From: Chionis minor
Taxonomy: Eukaryota > Chordata > Aves > Charadriiformes > Chionididae
Reading direction: 5' to 3'
DNA length: 64,000 bases
Assembly (NCBI GenBank): GCA_013398295.1
Contig: VZSF01003499.1
Coordinates: forward strand, 203,592-267,591
Positions 47,701 to 60,670 of this stretch are shown here, piece after piece; position 1 is the first letter of the stretch; each line of letters starts with the position of its first letter. A program made the position numbers and the translations under genes. Below the pieces are notes generated by a model that searched no databases, was not told the DNA's origin, and saw only the letters and a program-made list of their open reading frames with translations.

Positions 47701-50700
47701 CTTGAGATGATCTCTGCTCATGTTTGAGGCTTGGTTTTCATCAAGTGCAAGTGTTGTTTCTGTGAAGGGCAGCCATCTATAGCAGTTGGGTTTTTTTTTT
47801 TTCCCCATTACTTCTACTTTTGGTAGGCGTTTTCACTCTTCCTTGTGTTTCATAGCTGAATTTTTCCAAATTCTGTGCTTTTCTAGGGATATCAGCATTT
47901 CTTGTAGCAAGGATGTATCATTTGAGTCGCTAATACACTAAATTGGTGTCTCATGTCTTGCCGTACTGGCAGCTTCTCATGGGTTTTGGTTACCTTAAAT
48001 GCTAGTTAACGGTCATTCCTTCAGCTTCATATAAAACTTTACTCTTCTGCCTGGTCAGCTTTAACACTAGCTTCACCGTGTATTTAGTAATATCTTTCAT
48101 AGCTGTAGATCAAAAACTGGAGGTAGTTCATGGTAGGGGTATCAAGGAGGAATGCCCAAAGGCTTAGGAGGCCCTTTGAAGATTTGAAATAAACATGAAT
48201 TTGCTCAGACTGGTTTTGTGGCAGTTCTTGAATATCTTTATACCCTGATGAACAGGTATGTTCCTGGGCACACTGCATTAAGAAAGTCATCAGAGGTTTT
48301 GGGTCACCAAGGTCTCTAGCCTGAGTGAGGAAACATCTTTATTTTTACAAGACCTGCATGGAAAATGCAACTGTGAAGACTTCTAGATGTCAGACCTAGA
48401 TTTTGGTTTCTGCTTAAGTCACATCAGCAAAACATGATTTCACGGTGGTGGTGGGGGAAATAATCTTTGAATTGGACAGTGAAATGGAGACATCACTGGA
48501 AAGAGTGCATCTAAGGGTCCATCAGCCTTGAATGCTACTAAGTTCTCAAGACCACTGTTGCCTTAATGCTTTGTGACAAGCTATGCGAGGCAAGATTACT
48601 GCTCCAGTAATTCTCCTTGTCACTGCTTCATGAGGCTTGGAGTTTCTTGTGAACCAGCTTCCAAACTCTTCATGGTCCAATATCGTATCTGAATGCAGGA
48701 AATGACCGACTTAAGTTTTTAAACTGCTGTGCTGGAAGCTGTAGATTGAAGAGCAGTTTTGTTTCTGGCTCAGAGGCTTGTGGTGTCAGTTTGTTGTGGG
48801 TGTGTGAGTGAAGCCCAGCTGAAGAAGTGACTTTGGCTGTCTGAGCTACAGCTGTCTCCTTCAGCTGGAGTTCTGGGAAAAGGGGGGCACTTGAAATGGG
48901 TCTCTGGTTTTGATGGGAAGGGATGAGAGTGGCAGGGGATGAGATAAACAAGGAGGAGGATTTAGTCTGAAAATTAAGTGCTAGGAGAACAGATGCTGCA
49001 CTTGATGATATGGAGGTGAGAAATATGTAGGTGCTTTGATGGAGGGCTACAAATAAGGTCTGAACGCTACAAAGGAGTTTCTGGTGTAGAAAGAGGCGCT
49101 TTCTCCATTGTGATCTCCTGCACGTCAATATCAGCAATGTATTAGCTTCAGCGTGTATTCAGAAAGCTTATATGTAGGCATGTCAGTTATGTTCAAAATT
49201 AGGCTTCTACTCAAAAGTTTACTACTCAATTTGCCTTACACGGCTGATCTGAATAGAAGAACTGTGTCAGTATTTTAAGTATCTAAATTGTTTTTCACCA
49301 TTTTGTTTTCTCTGCACTTTGAAGACAGTGGCTAATTAGTGTGCAGTTTGAGAGTCCTTTTCTTTCACATCAGAGCAAGATGATTCTTTTTTTTTTTTCC
49401 CCCCTTGAACTCTGAATGTAAATTTAGAGATACGCTATACCACTTCTAGAACTGCAAAAAGCAAAGTGGTCAGGAGTGTTCCTGATGGCTCTAAATAATG
49501 TTCCAGTGCTTTGATAGGCAGCATTCTGGATATAACTTTCTTATTATTTTGAATTTTTAAGTCTATTAAAAGCATTTCAGTTAATCAAAATGCAGCTAGT
49601 TGCACAGACCAGGAATGTAAATACCTTATTTCTACTTTAATAGAGAGCAACTTGTACTTGATATTGCAGACGCTGGCTGGAATTGGAATGAATAAGCTAA
49701 TGACTGTTCTAAGTGAGGAGTAGGTGGCACTTTTCCCAGCAATTTAAAGCTCTGCTTTTGTGTCAGTACTTCTTTTGATGGCAAGAAAGATCCTTCTATT
49801 TCCCTTTTAAAGCATATTTTAAATGTTTATATGTTCCTGTGTACTCTCTTAATTAATGTAAAAACATAATCTTATGCTCATCCTGTAAACAGAAATATTT
49901 TCTTAAACCCAAATGGGTTTCTTGACAAGTGCACTAGCAAACACTAATAGTATGGATCCTGTAGAGGTTTGACACACTCTGCTGATTTTTCCAGAAAAGT
50001 GTAACATCCAAGTTGCAGATGGCTGTATTTTAATGGTCTGAGTGCAGACTAATACTTGAAAAGTTCCTGGATAAATGGCATGTTGTCTACTCAGTGGATC
50101 TATAAATGTTCTGGTCCGTTATCTTTTCTGAGAGAAGATACTGCAGGACCAAAAGTCTGTCTTGTGCAGTCAAAAGTTCCCATTTCTCTACCCAGTGCAC
50201 TAAGATGGGATGAAGGAATTGTTCACTCAAACACAGGATGTAATTAAGCTACAGTAAAAACTAAGATATTCAAAATCCAATGGGCTTTATAAAAATCTAT
50301 TTTAAAAAAAATATGTAGCTGTTGCCACATCTGTTCTAGTCCCAGCTCTCCTGGAGGAAGTCCATTGCCGACGGTTGATTCTACCTACCTTACTGATACC
50401 CCATAAATCATTGCAATTACTACTTAAATGTTTCCTGACCCCATTCAGTCAGAAGGATTAAAATTAATAGAATTTCTCAAACACTTGACTTCCGTTAACC
50501 CACATCAGTATCCAGAGGCCTCTTGCCTTGCTGTAACTGTATGTGGGAGGTTCCCCTGGTGCTGGCTGTTGTTGGTGAGCCTGTGACCTACGTTTGGGTG
50601 CTAGAAGGTTTCAGGTGGGGACCCATGGTGCAAGGTGTGTGCATGCTGTAGGGGAGGTCAAGGTAGAGATTACTAGTTTTGCTGTTCCTTGAGGAAGGAC

Positions 50701-52338
50701 AAAAAGATGGTGAAGCACTCGTGAGGAAAGGGTTAGATCAACTTCAGAGTCCTTCAAATTCGGGTTACCTTCCCTGCCCACTCCTCCATATTTTTTTTTT
50801 TTTAGCAAATATTCTTTCAAAAGGGTTGGAAACTGTTTATGTAAGGCTGAGAGCTCCTGGAACCTTGCTGCTAACTATTGCTCTCCGTGTATACGCCTAC
50901 TGGGTTTCCTTTCTACTGGTAAAGAAGAAAACATGCTTACTATTGTGCAATTAAAAATACTTCAGCAGATATTTTTTTTATAATTACAAGTATTACCTCT
51001 ATAATTGGTCTGCAACCCTGTACTAGTTTCATTTTTTTAATGTAATTTCCATTTTATTGGTGCAGAAGAGGGAAAGAATGAGAAGTATGCTGTAGTCTCT
51101 AGTTCCAGAGCCTGCTGTGGGTGGAAGCTCTTATAAAACTGCACTTGAGGAGCTGTCTATAAGCTGTTTCTTCTCTTAAGCTGCTGCCTCCTGTGAGGCC
51201 AGAGCGTAACCTAGAACAATCTGTGCTATTATATAAGCTTCTATGTTCTAGTTGCTTTACTTTTCCTGCTGGTCCAGTTGGGAATGTTTCACATTACTGA
51301 GTATCAAAGACTGGTATTAAAAGAACCCGTAAGAAATGGAGTTTGTTACTTAATTCCATCTTCTTAACGCAAACCAGTCACTGGATCTAGTACCTAATAT
51401 GTGGCAGAAGAAATGCCGGCGTTCAGATTGTAAGAGCTGCTTTGACACAAACCCTTTTTTTAAGTTAATTTTGACTTTTGGAAGACTCGTAAATGTGATC
51501 AAGGGGAGAGAGTTCTGTGTAGGGTTTTACTTTGTTAGAAATGTCTGGGGGATTTATGAGAAGCGAACCCTTGCCCTCAGTCAAGCAGAGGCATGAAAAA
51601 GTGCATGTTCTTGTCAAGTATTTTGTTTCTACAAAAAATGGTAGCTCAGCAGCCTAAAAAGGTGCAATAATTTGGATTACAGACTCCTGTTCAAGCTCTC
51701 AACAGAATGCACTGTGGTGCAAGACGCTCCTGACGCAGGCACACCGCTCGAGAAATCAGGGGTAGGCCATTGTAAGCTGTCCGTAGAGCGGTCAAGCTCC
51801 AACATGCAGCTACGCAGGAGCCTTGTGAAAGGACACAAATACTTTTCTGGCCCTGGTGCAACCTTAAGATCATGTTTTATGTCTTAGCAGTTGCTGTGGC
51901 TGGAGCAGTCGTGCTATCGGAGTGGCTGTGACACTCAGCCTGTCTGTCTCTGGGGGTCGGTGAGCTCACTGAGCATGAGTATAACCTGAACTGCTCATCT
52001 AATGTTGGGTTTTCTCTCTTTAAACACGTAACCTGAAGACTACAAATGCAAAAATGCAGTACAGGTGAACCTCCTCTCTTCAGTGCTAGCTGTAGAGAAC
52101 AGCCATAGACAAGTCTGCTAAAGTTTGGGCTGTGCTTTTCCTTTGGTAGGTTGTGTATGTGTTGTGCTCCTTCCCTTTCCTTCTCATGCACAGATTTTAC
52201 TCTTTGGTTTCCTTGAGTAACAGTCAGTGGCTCTTGTCACCCAGCCTCTCAGAGGTGAGGCTCCCTGTGCTTCCCAGGGGGTTCCTTGGCCTTGTTGGCA
52301 CCCTTGACTCCAACTTCTTGAGTGCCAACAGGTCTTAC

Positions 52339-52414
52339 TGGGGTTTTTGGGGTTTGTTGTGGCTTGTGTTTTAGTTGTGTTTGGTTGTTTTGTGGGTGGT
52401 TTTTTTTTTTTTTT
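52339..52414. repeat. G/T-rich low-complexity block
   Basis: GGGGTTTTTGGGGTTTG-type sequence followed by T15. Its complement is an AAACCCC-type pattern. Confidence 0.8.
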
Positions 52415-55060
52415 AAATCTAGCAGTTTGGGCTTGTATAGAGTCTGGGATAACTTCTGTGTTTCAGTCTTGACTGAGCGTGGGCTTGGGGTGGTGGTACG
52501 GGGGCTGCTGCATGGCCCCTCTGCCCCTGCCCTAGAGGGGAGGTGGGTGGTAGCTGGGGACGAGCCGCTGTGCAAAGCAGGGAATGTGTCCCACCCCAGG
52601 CCACGGCATCGCTTTCCTCCCCTCTGAGGCTGAAGAGCTGCCTGCCCTTCTCTAAGGCTCGAATTTAGGATCGGATAACTGCCTCATTGAAGGGGAAAAG
52701 GTAGTACATGAGAAAGCCATGTCAAGCTCGGATGACTTAATAGGTCTTGGAGTGTGAAAGGTGGGTCTATAACCTCAGGAAGTGAAATCAGATGAGAAAA
52801 TGCTATGGTGATACAATTTATCCATTTGGAGAATGTGCTTTACTCTATTTGCCTATGGGGTAGTGCTTAAAATGTGTATTGCTTTCTAGGCTAGAAACTG
52901 CTGGGTTATATTTCAGGTAATAACAGGAGATGTCTAGATGCTTACTTCCGCTTCATTATTTATTTAGTAATAGAGTAAATCACTTTCTATATCTGAAGAA
53001 CTGGAGATAAATGTTGAGCCTGGGTACTCAGGTGATGCAAGCTGATCATTACAAATTCTAAAAATTTACTTGCATCTTGCTAATGCAGTCTGAAGTGATG
53101 CTTTAAAAAGCCCTTTTGATGTTCCAGCAAGAGGAACCGCCTTAACAGTCATAACAGCATATTCCTTGATGCAAGATCTGTAAAGCTGAGCTATTAATTT
53201 AAGGAATTGTACAAAGCTTTTGACACTAATACCACCATATGTGTATACACACTGAAGGCATGATACGGTTTTAAGGGAAGACAGGCCATGAAAACCTTTC
53301 TTGCTGTGGAGCCCACACTCCAAATTTAGAGCCTAAATTCCCATATGCTTTCACCTGGAAATAATGCACTCTCTATTTTCCAGTAATTCCCTTCCATCTA
53401 CCTCTTTCTCAGATTGCTTACTGCAAGGAATATCATGTAGTTTTCAAACAGGCCAGGAACCTGAACTCTGCAGTCTGGTATAGCTTACTGAAATCCAAAT
53501 TACTAAATGAAATACTACTGGATAAAGGCTTGCAAGCATCTGGAAACATTCAAACTCCACAATTAGTGTCCTGAAGGAGAGTTTGTATAACAAACCTCTG
53601 TCAGAGAACTGCTTTACTACTTGTCTCTGGAGCCTTGCCTAGAGAGCGTGCATTTTGACATACCTTATTGCTGCTGGTTGATGTTGTCTACATCCTGTTC
53701 CTCGGTAAAGCAGAAATGTGTGTTTCAAGCAACTAGCTGCTCTTTTTGCAGCTGATCTGTGATCTCAAAATAAATAAGCATCTTTACTTGCCTTTAAGCT
53801 TTTAATATGCATATCTACCTCTGTCAGCTGAAAAATGAATGAAGTCTGGTTCTTCATCCAGGCTGGCTAGTCACTGTAGCTCTTCAGTGCTTGATCCTAA
53901 CTGTAATTCACATCTGACAGTTTTGACAGAGCCCGTGTACAGCAGAAGAAGGAGGAGGCACAGGGCACGGCTCTGCCTCTTTGGCATGTCTGAAAGCCCT
54001 GGGCATCTTTAGCAGTTACATATAGTATTTACTAAGTAGAGTGTCCATTTGTAAGGCAGGTGTTTTAAGTATTCCTGTTAATTCTTTCTGTGGCTAGTCA
54101 CCGAGAACTTTTTCAAGGTGTGTAAAACAACTCGGCCTACTTTTCATGTCTTCAATTTGCATGCAGAAAGCCCACACCTCCAATCTGCTGTCTTAGATAT
54201 AGTAATATACTTGTAATGCAAGACTAGCAGTTACAAAAAAATTTAAAGAGCTATTTTACAGCATTTACCTCCCTCCCAATTAGATTTGCCTTAATAAAAG
54301 TATCCCTTCTGTGTTAATATGCCTACAAAGCCATGAAAACAACCTGCCAATACGTTCATATGTTGCTTTCTGCAATAGATGATGGTCAGGAAATTTGGGA
54401 GCATTGTGGGAGAACTTGCTTCCATCTTTCTTTGAATAACTTAAGGCTTTACAGTGTGGCGATGTTGTGAAGAAAGTGTGACTCTTAAATTCTGCAGGAA
54501 AATGGCAGGAGAACGAACTGAATGACAGATGTGCAGGAAATCAAGATGCTCGAGTTCAAGGTGGTGTAAGTGAAGAGCTACGGCGTGACACAGAATTAGT
54601 GGCCAGGGATAAAAACCCATCTTTTGGATTTCATTTCAAATAAATGAACCCCAGCACTGGTCAAACTGTAGAATTTTGTGCTTTATAACTTCACGTTTGG
54701 CCCTGTTCAATATAGAACTTCTTAAATACCCTTTTCACTTGCCCAGGACATTTGCTGGTCTTCCTCTGGATTGGCTGAGTTGGCATCTAGCTGGACTTTG
54801 CTTATTCTGGTCATTCCAGGTTCACTGATCCATTCAATGAATGCACTGAGAGATAGACTAGAAAGGCTTCCAGGTTAGGTGTCATCAATAGAGGTCTGAA
54901 GAATTGTTCATTTTCTTTTCCTAAATTATTAATTCTTTATGTAGGTAAATAGCAATAACATTTGCTCCATGTCTGTGTTGGGGAAATAAACAAAAGATGC
55001 CAAGTAACTGGAGGGAGGAAGGAAGGACAATCTTCAAATAGCTGTTCTTATCCTAGCACT

Positions 55061-55145
55061 TGGGTTTGGGGTTTTTTTTTGTTTGGGGCGTGGTTGTTTG
55101 TTTGGTTTTTTTTTTTGTTTGGGGTTGGAGGTTTTTTGTGTGTTT
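55061..55145. repeat. G/T-rich low-complexity block
   Basis: Alternating G3-4 and T3-12 runs, for example TGGGTTTGGGG followed by T9 and GTTTGGGG. It is similar in kind to the block at 52.3 kb but not an obvious copy of it. Confidence 0.8.
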
Positions 55146-57748
55146 ATGTACTACATCAGTTTATTCACATCTGAGGAAGGGCAGTGGTACTGGGGGGGGG
55201 GAAAAACCAACAACTTTGCTTTGTGAACATAAAAGGACCAAAACAACTGATAAGTTTTGGATGAATTTGCAGAGAAATAGAGGTGTTGCACTTGAAAGAG
55301 GGCAACTTGGTAATGTAGCTTGTATATGCAGCAATACCCTTAGAGCTTAACACTCAGTCACTGTTCTGAGAGTTCCCATCCACAGTGAGATACGGAACAG
55401 CAGCCCATGGAGGTAAACTGCAAGTCTTACCCACAGCCTGGGTGGGTACAAAATCAGACCAGGGCCCAGAAGTGCTGCTGGATGAGAGAGTCTAGAATTA
55501 TCCTGGAGGAAAGGGGTCTGCTGGCTTAAGCAAATGTTTGTGCCATTACACTGGTCAGAGTCTGGAAATGGACTTTGGCTGTGTGAATTCTTTTGCTCGT
55601 GACCAGAGCTCGTCTGCAGTCAGCAATAAACAGTTTTCATCAGCTGTGGCTATAGAGGAGAAACACGGCACAGGTGCTGTGTAGTGATTTTTGAGCTGGT
55701 GATCATATGATGGGCTTGGAGAATGTGTGTCTGTCTTCTGGTTATCCTTATTTGAAGACTACACTGGAAATAAGGCTTGTGGTAATTCTCGATGCCTTCG
55801 TGTCACCCATAGTAATTGTAGATGAATGGGTGACCTCAGTTGAGCACAGCAGGAAAGATGCCTGGCTGGGAACGTAGGTCCAGAATTTGTCAGTTAATTG
55901 GCTCCTTGGTTATTTGTACCACGCTATTAAATAACTGTCCTGCCTTCCCTCTCCCCTACAGTATCACTAGTTGCCATGAAGGAGTTTGGTCAGGGAAACA
56001 ATTCTATTACCAACCGATTCTTTTAGAAATTTATGCTCAGTAGTACCCGGCTCGGTAAGTTACTGCAAGGGCACTGATGCTGGCAAGAGGGACAGTGGTA
56101 GGAACACGAGGCTGAGGAGACACTGCCCACTTGCCAACAGACTCATGCTTATGTTGAGTTAATGACTGATAAGTTGTTCTTCATGCTTGGGTCAGTTGAC
56201 CTGATAACATCTGTTTCCTTTCTCTTGACAAATAAATACCTTATTACCAAGGATGTTTGGCTGGGTAAGGCACTGCAGGTGCTTATCATCCAGCAGATCT
56301 GACTAGAGCAGAGAGACTATTTTTCCTGTAAGATGTCCTTAAGTGAGGACATCTGGCATAAAACCGAGTTCTCTTTCTTTACTGTTGGTGCTCCTGACTC
56401 AATTCAGAGATTGCCTTCTGTCTGTCTTTCCAGAATTCCTTGTAGGTGTAAAAGAACAGGACACCTTTTCCTCCAAATAAAATCTGTTATATATTTAAAA
56501 AAAAAAACAGATCAGTAATTTCAGCTACTCTGTTCATAGAAATGTAGCTGAAATATTTTTTTAAAATCAACAAATCTTAGAAGAATCATGAGTTACCTGC
56601 TTAATACTGTAGGTTTTCAACAGCTGTTAATGTTGTCTGCTTATTGTCTCTGTTTTTTCTCTCTCAGCCTGCAAAGGTAAGAAACAGTTTTCCTGATATT
56701 CGGAAAGATACTCCTTTTCCATCAAAACGTGTCTCTCAAAGTTAGTACATTCCTGTGCTAGTAAAGATGTGAATAATACTAATGACCAAAAAGAATACAC
56801 TTTGGAAGCGTACAATGAATTAAAGGTGAATAAAGATTTTGCTTTCTTAAACCCCAGCAATTTAGGTTGATTCTGTGAGGAAAGAGCCAGCCGGATGCCT
56901 GGGTTCAGGGAGACACCATGGATTAGCTCTGGCTCTTTGCATGGTGCAAAAGTGGTCTGTGAGCTTAACCTTTGATCCCTGGTGAGGCCCATACGGCCAG
57001 CCCGTGCTCATCTACCCTCCGAGATAACAAAATACGAGTGCCTGACTGCATACGTTTTTCTCTCATATATATTTATATGATAACTTCCTTATAAATAGCT
57101 TCTGGGGAGCAGAGCTTGAACTGTTCTGAAGTAATCTTTGATGCTTCATTCACAGGGAAATGTGGACCTCTATGTATCGTTTGCAACGTGTGCTCAGTTT
57201 TGTCAAACTTGAGGCATTTTTGGACTAAACAGAAATGCCTCAGTAAGAGTCAGTGAGATAATCAATGTAAACTTTGTTTGTGAGTTCCTTGATGTTGTAG
57301 TAGTCCTGGTAACTTCCGTTCAGTATCAATGCTAAAAGCAGGGTATGAAACATCATCTGCGGTGCCAGCTGCCAGGCTATCCATCAGCTGGGGGGGACAG
57401 GAGGGAATGACCTCTCCAGGAGGAGACTACTTGGGGACTGAGAAAGGCTGATGAGCAAGAAAGACATACAAATATGAAAAAATCGTAGGACAGCAGAATT
57501 AGTGGTGGCTGGAAATACGCTTTTTCCTTTTCCAATTTATTTACTGGGCTAATCGATATTATCACTTCCTTCAAAAATGAGGAAATAACTGCGCATTCAA
57601 TTGAAGGAGTTGAACATCAAAAGATACCCATAAATCTTGTAATTTGGCAAATGGAAGAGGGATTTAAATATCTGTGGGAAGAAGATCAGATGCTCCACTT
57701 CATATTTACTCACATTTATTATCTTTAAATTACTTTTTACGCAGGTAA

Positions 57749-58114
<366 letters not shown>

Positions 58115-59522
58115 TAGTTAAATGTTACTTAACGGTTAGTTGACAACTCTTTGTAATGTACCTAAAACTCAGGACCTTCATTATCCAGCTATTTGGTAAT
58201 TTCTAAGACAATCGGGATCTTATCTAGTACTTAAAAAGGGGGGTGGGGAGCATTCTTATCTAGAACCTTAAACTTTCGCAATAGAAATAACTTGGAGATT
58301 GACCCGTGTTGGCATATTTGACTTACTGAAGCAAACTAATGCTAATAGAAGTGTAGTGTGCCGGCTGGTGGCACTGAAAGTTGTAGTAGAAATAAATTCT
58401 TCTAAAAAAAACCCAAACATCCATGTCAAAAGACGTTAGTGCGCTGGCTTTGAATGAAGTAAGAATGAAAAAGCATGACTGAAAAGGGAAAGCTGAAGTA
58501 TGTTAATGAATTGTCTCTAATTCTATGAAAAGGTTAGTGTTTTGGCAGCTGGGAAATAATCTGAAGTGACAATGAAACAATAGTATGTGTGAGTTCAAAA
58601 AGGGGTCAGGAAAATGCTTAACCTTAAAGATATTTTTTTTCCTCCAAAATAGTATAGGTTGTGTCTGTAGTCGAATAGAGAGTAAGTTTATGGCGGGCAC
58701 ATGCTTTGAATTTTGGCTTTAAGGCTGTGCAGGACAAACATGAAAACGGTTAATCTGACACTATATAAATGTGTTGAAATAAATGTATTGTGTTAAACTT
58801 ATAAAATTGTGCTCCTGACAGGAGCACGTGTTGGAAACAGCTCATACTATGTGATAGTGGTTCATGTTTAGGTAGGTGGCTGTTGTACTGATCTGGAAGC
58901 ACCAGCATGTTGTATCTAGAAAAGCGTGTGTAATAAAAAGGCAGGTCTGAAAAACTTCCCTTGTTTTTTGCTCTAGACCTGCCATAAATGTACTGGAAGT
59001 GGGTTAAAAGCTATTTGACCTAGTTCACACAAACTAGGAAAACACTCTTTCTGCTACCAGGTTAACCAACCATTTAAATGTAAATGTTTTTAAAAAGACA
59101 TTTCCTGTCTTGAAATAAAACACTGTAAGTCTTTGCTTCTTCAGTTGTGCCTTTGTCTTTAGGGCTGCATAATAACAAACTACAGGTTGCCGGATTGCAG
59201 TGTGCTCTTTCACCCCAGAAGAAATTATGCTGTTGTGACAGATGTGATGTAGGGACGAGCAATGGAAGAGCAGCAAAACCAATTTTCAATGGATATTTGG
59301 GGCTCTGTTTTTACATTTATTTTTTTTTAATGAAAGAAAAACTATGGCCTCTTAACCAGAACAATAGCCTCTAACAGTTCAGATCAGAGGACCCCTAGTA
59401 ACAAGTGTACGTGGAAGAATAGAGCGAACTTTAAGGTTATTTTAAGGAGTTTATTCCTAGCAGTCTCAAGTGGTTTGTGGATAAGGGTTTCCCACTCTGA
59501 AAGCACAGTATCTTTTGAAATT

Positions 59523-59553
59523 GTTTCAAGAACTTTTGAAAAGTTCTTGAGAC
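59523..59553. repeat. 31-bp near-perfect palindrome
   Basis: GTTTCAAGAACTTTT (59,523-59,537) and AAAAGTTCTTGAGAC (59,539-59,553) are complementary with one T/G mismatch, around a single central G. As DNA it could extrude as a cruciform. The loop is too small for a normal RNA hairpin without opening a few pairs. Confidence 0.92.
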
Positions 59554-60021
59554 AAATGTCCTCTAATAAAGTGAGTCAATGTCAGTAGTTATCACACTTC
59601 AGGTGTTCTACATATTTGTTCAAATACCGTGCTAGTACTGATTTCTGTCTCTGGAGATCTTGCAGCGTGTACAAGTTTCACTATTTTTGGAAGATAAAAT
59701 GAAAAAAATTAACATTATATTTGGTTACTGTCTTGTTTTTGTTCCATACTGATATATATGGACGTTTATATTTTGTATCAAATCTTTGTGTCTTTCTGTG
59801 CTTGCTTTCATTTTGATTTTGATCGTCTGAATTCTTTTCACTTGAGAGAATGAAGCCATAGATTAGAATGAGAACAGATGAAAACTATGCAACAGGATCA
59901 AATTATTAGGGAATAACTTCTTCAAAGTTAACTAAATCTGTGTTTCTGGTGCCCTTCACCTTTGTAGAGCTACTCCCTGTTTATTTTAGCAAGTAGTTGC
60001 AATCAGCCAGTAAACTTTACA

Positions 60022-60670
60022 TGCATGGCTTGCCTTCACAATTCCATTGCCAAGGATAAGGTGGCCAGGAAGGCCAATGGCATCTTGGCCTGTATCAAGA
60101 CTGGCGTGGCCAGCAGGAGCAGGGCAGTGATGGTGCCCCTGTACTTAGCACTGGTGAGGCAGCAGCTCGAGTGCTGTGTTCAGTTTTGGGCACCGCAGTA
60201 TTGGAGAGACATTGAGGTGCTGGAGCGTGTCCAGAGAAAGGCAACGGAGCTGGGGAGGGGTCTGGAGAACAAGTCTCATGAGGAGCGGCTGAGGGAGTTG
60301 GGATTGTTTAGCCTGGAGAAGAGAAGGTTGAGGGGAGACCTTATCACTCTCTACAACTCCCTGAAAGGAGGTTATAGCCAGGTGGGGTCAATCTCTTCTC
60401 CCAAGTAACAAACGACAGGACAAGAGGAAATGGCCTCAAGTTGTGCCAGGGGAGGTTTAGGTTGGATATTAGGAAAAACTTCTTTACAGAAAGGGTTATC
60501 AAGCATTGGAACAGGCTGCCCATGGAGGTGGTGGAATCGCTGTCCCTGGAGGTATTTAAAAGCCGGGCAGACGTGGTGCTGAGGGACATGGTTTAGGGGT
60601 GGTTTTGGCATAGGTTTATGGTTGGACTTGATGATCTTGAAGGTCTCTTCCAACCCAAGTGATTCTATGG
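60022..60670 (+). mobile_element. CR1 LINE, 5'-truncated, in MYH10 intron 3
   Basis: The 3' end of a CR1 in plus (sense) orientation. The frame at 60,025-60,408 encodes part of the ORF2 C-terminal region: [35 protein letters not shown] and [19 protein letters not shown] frameshift near 60,385-60,400 moves the rest ([24 protein letters not shown], ending at TAG in VVLRDMV) into another frame. The tail has TTGGACTTGATGATCTTGA, CTTCCAACCCAAGTG and a single ATTCTATG. The C-terminal peptide and 3' UTR differ from the copy at 1.5 kb, so the two belong to different subfamilies. The left boundary is approximate. Confidence 0.94.
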
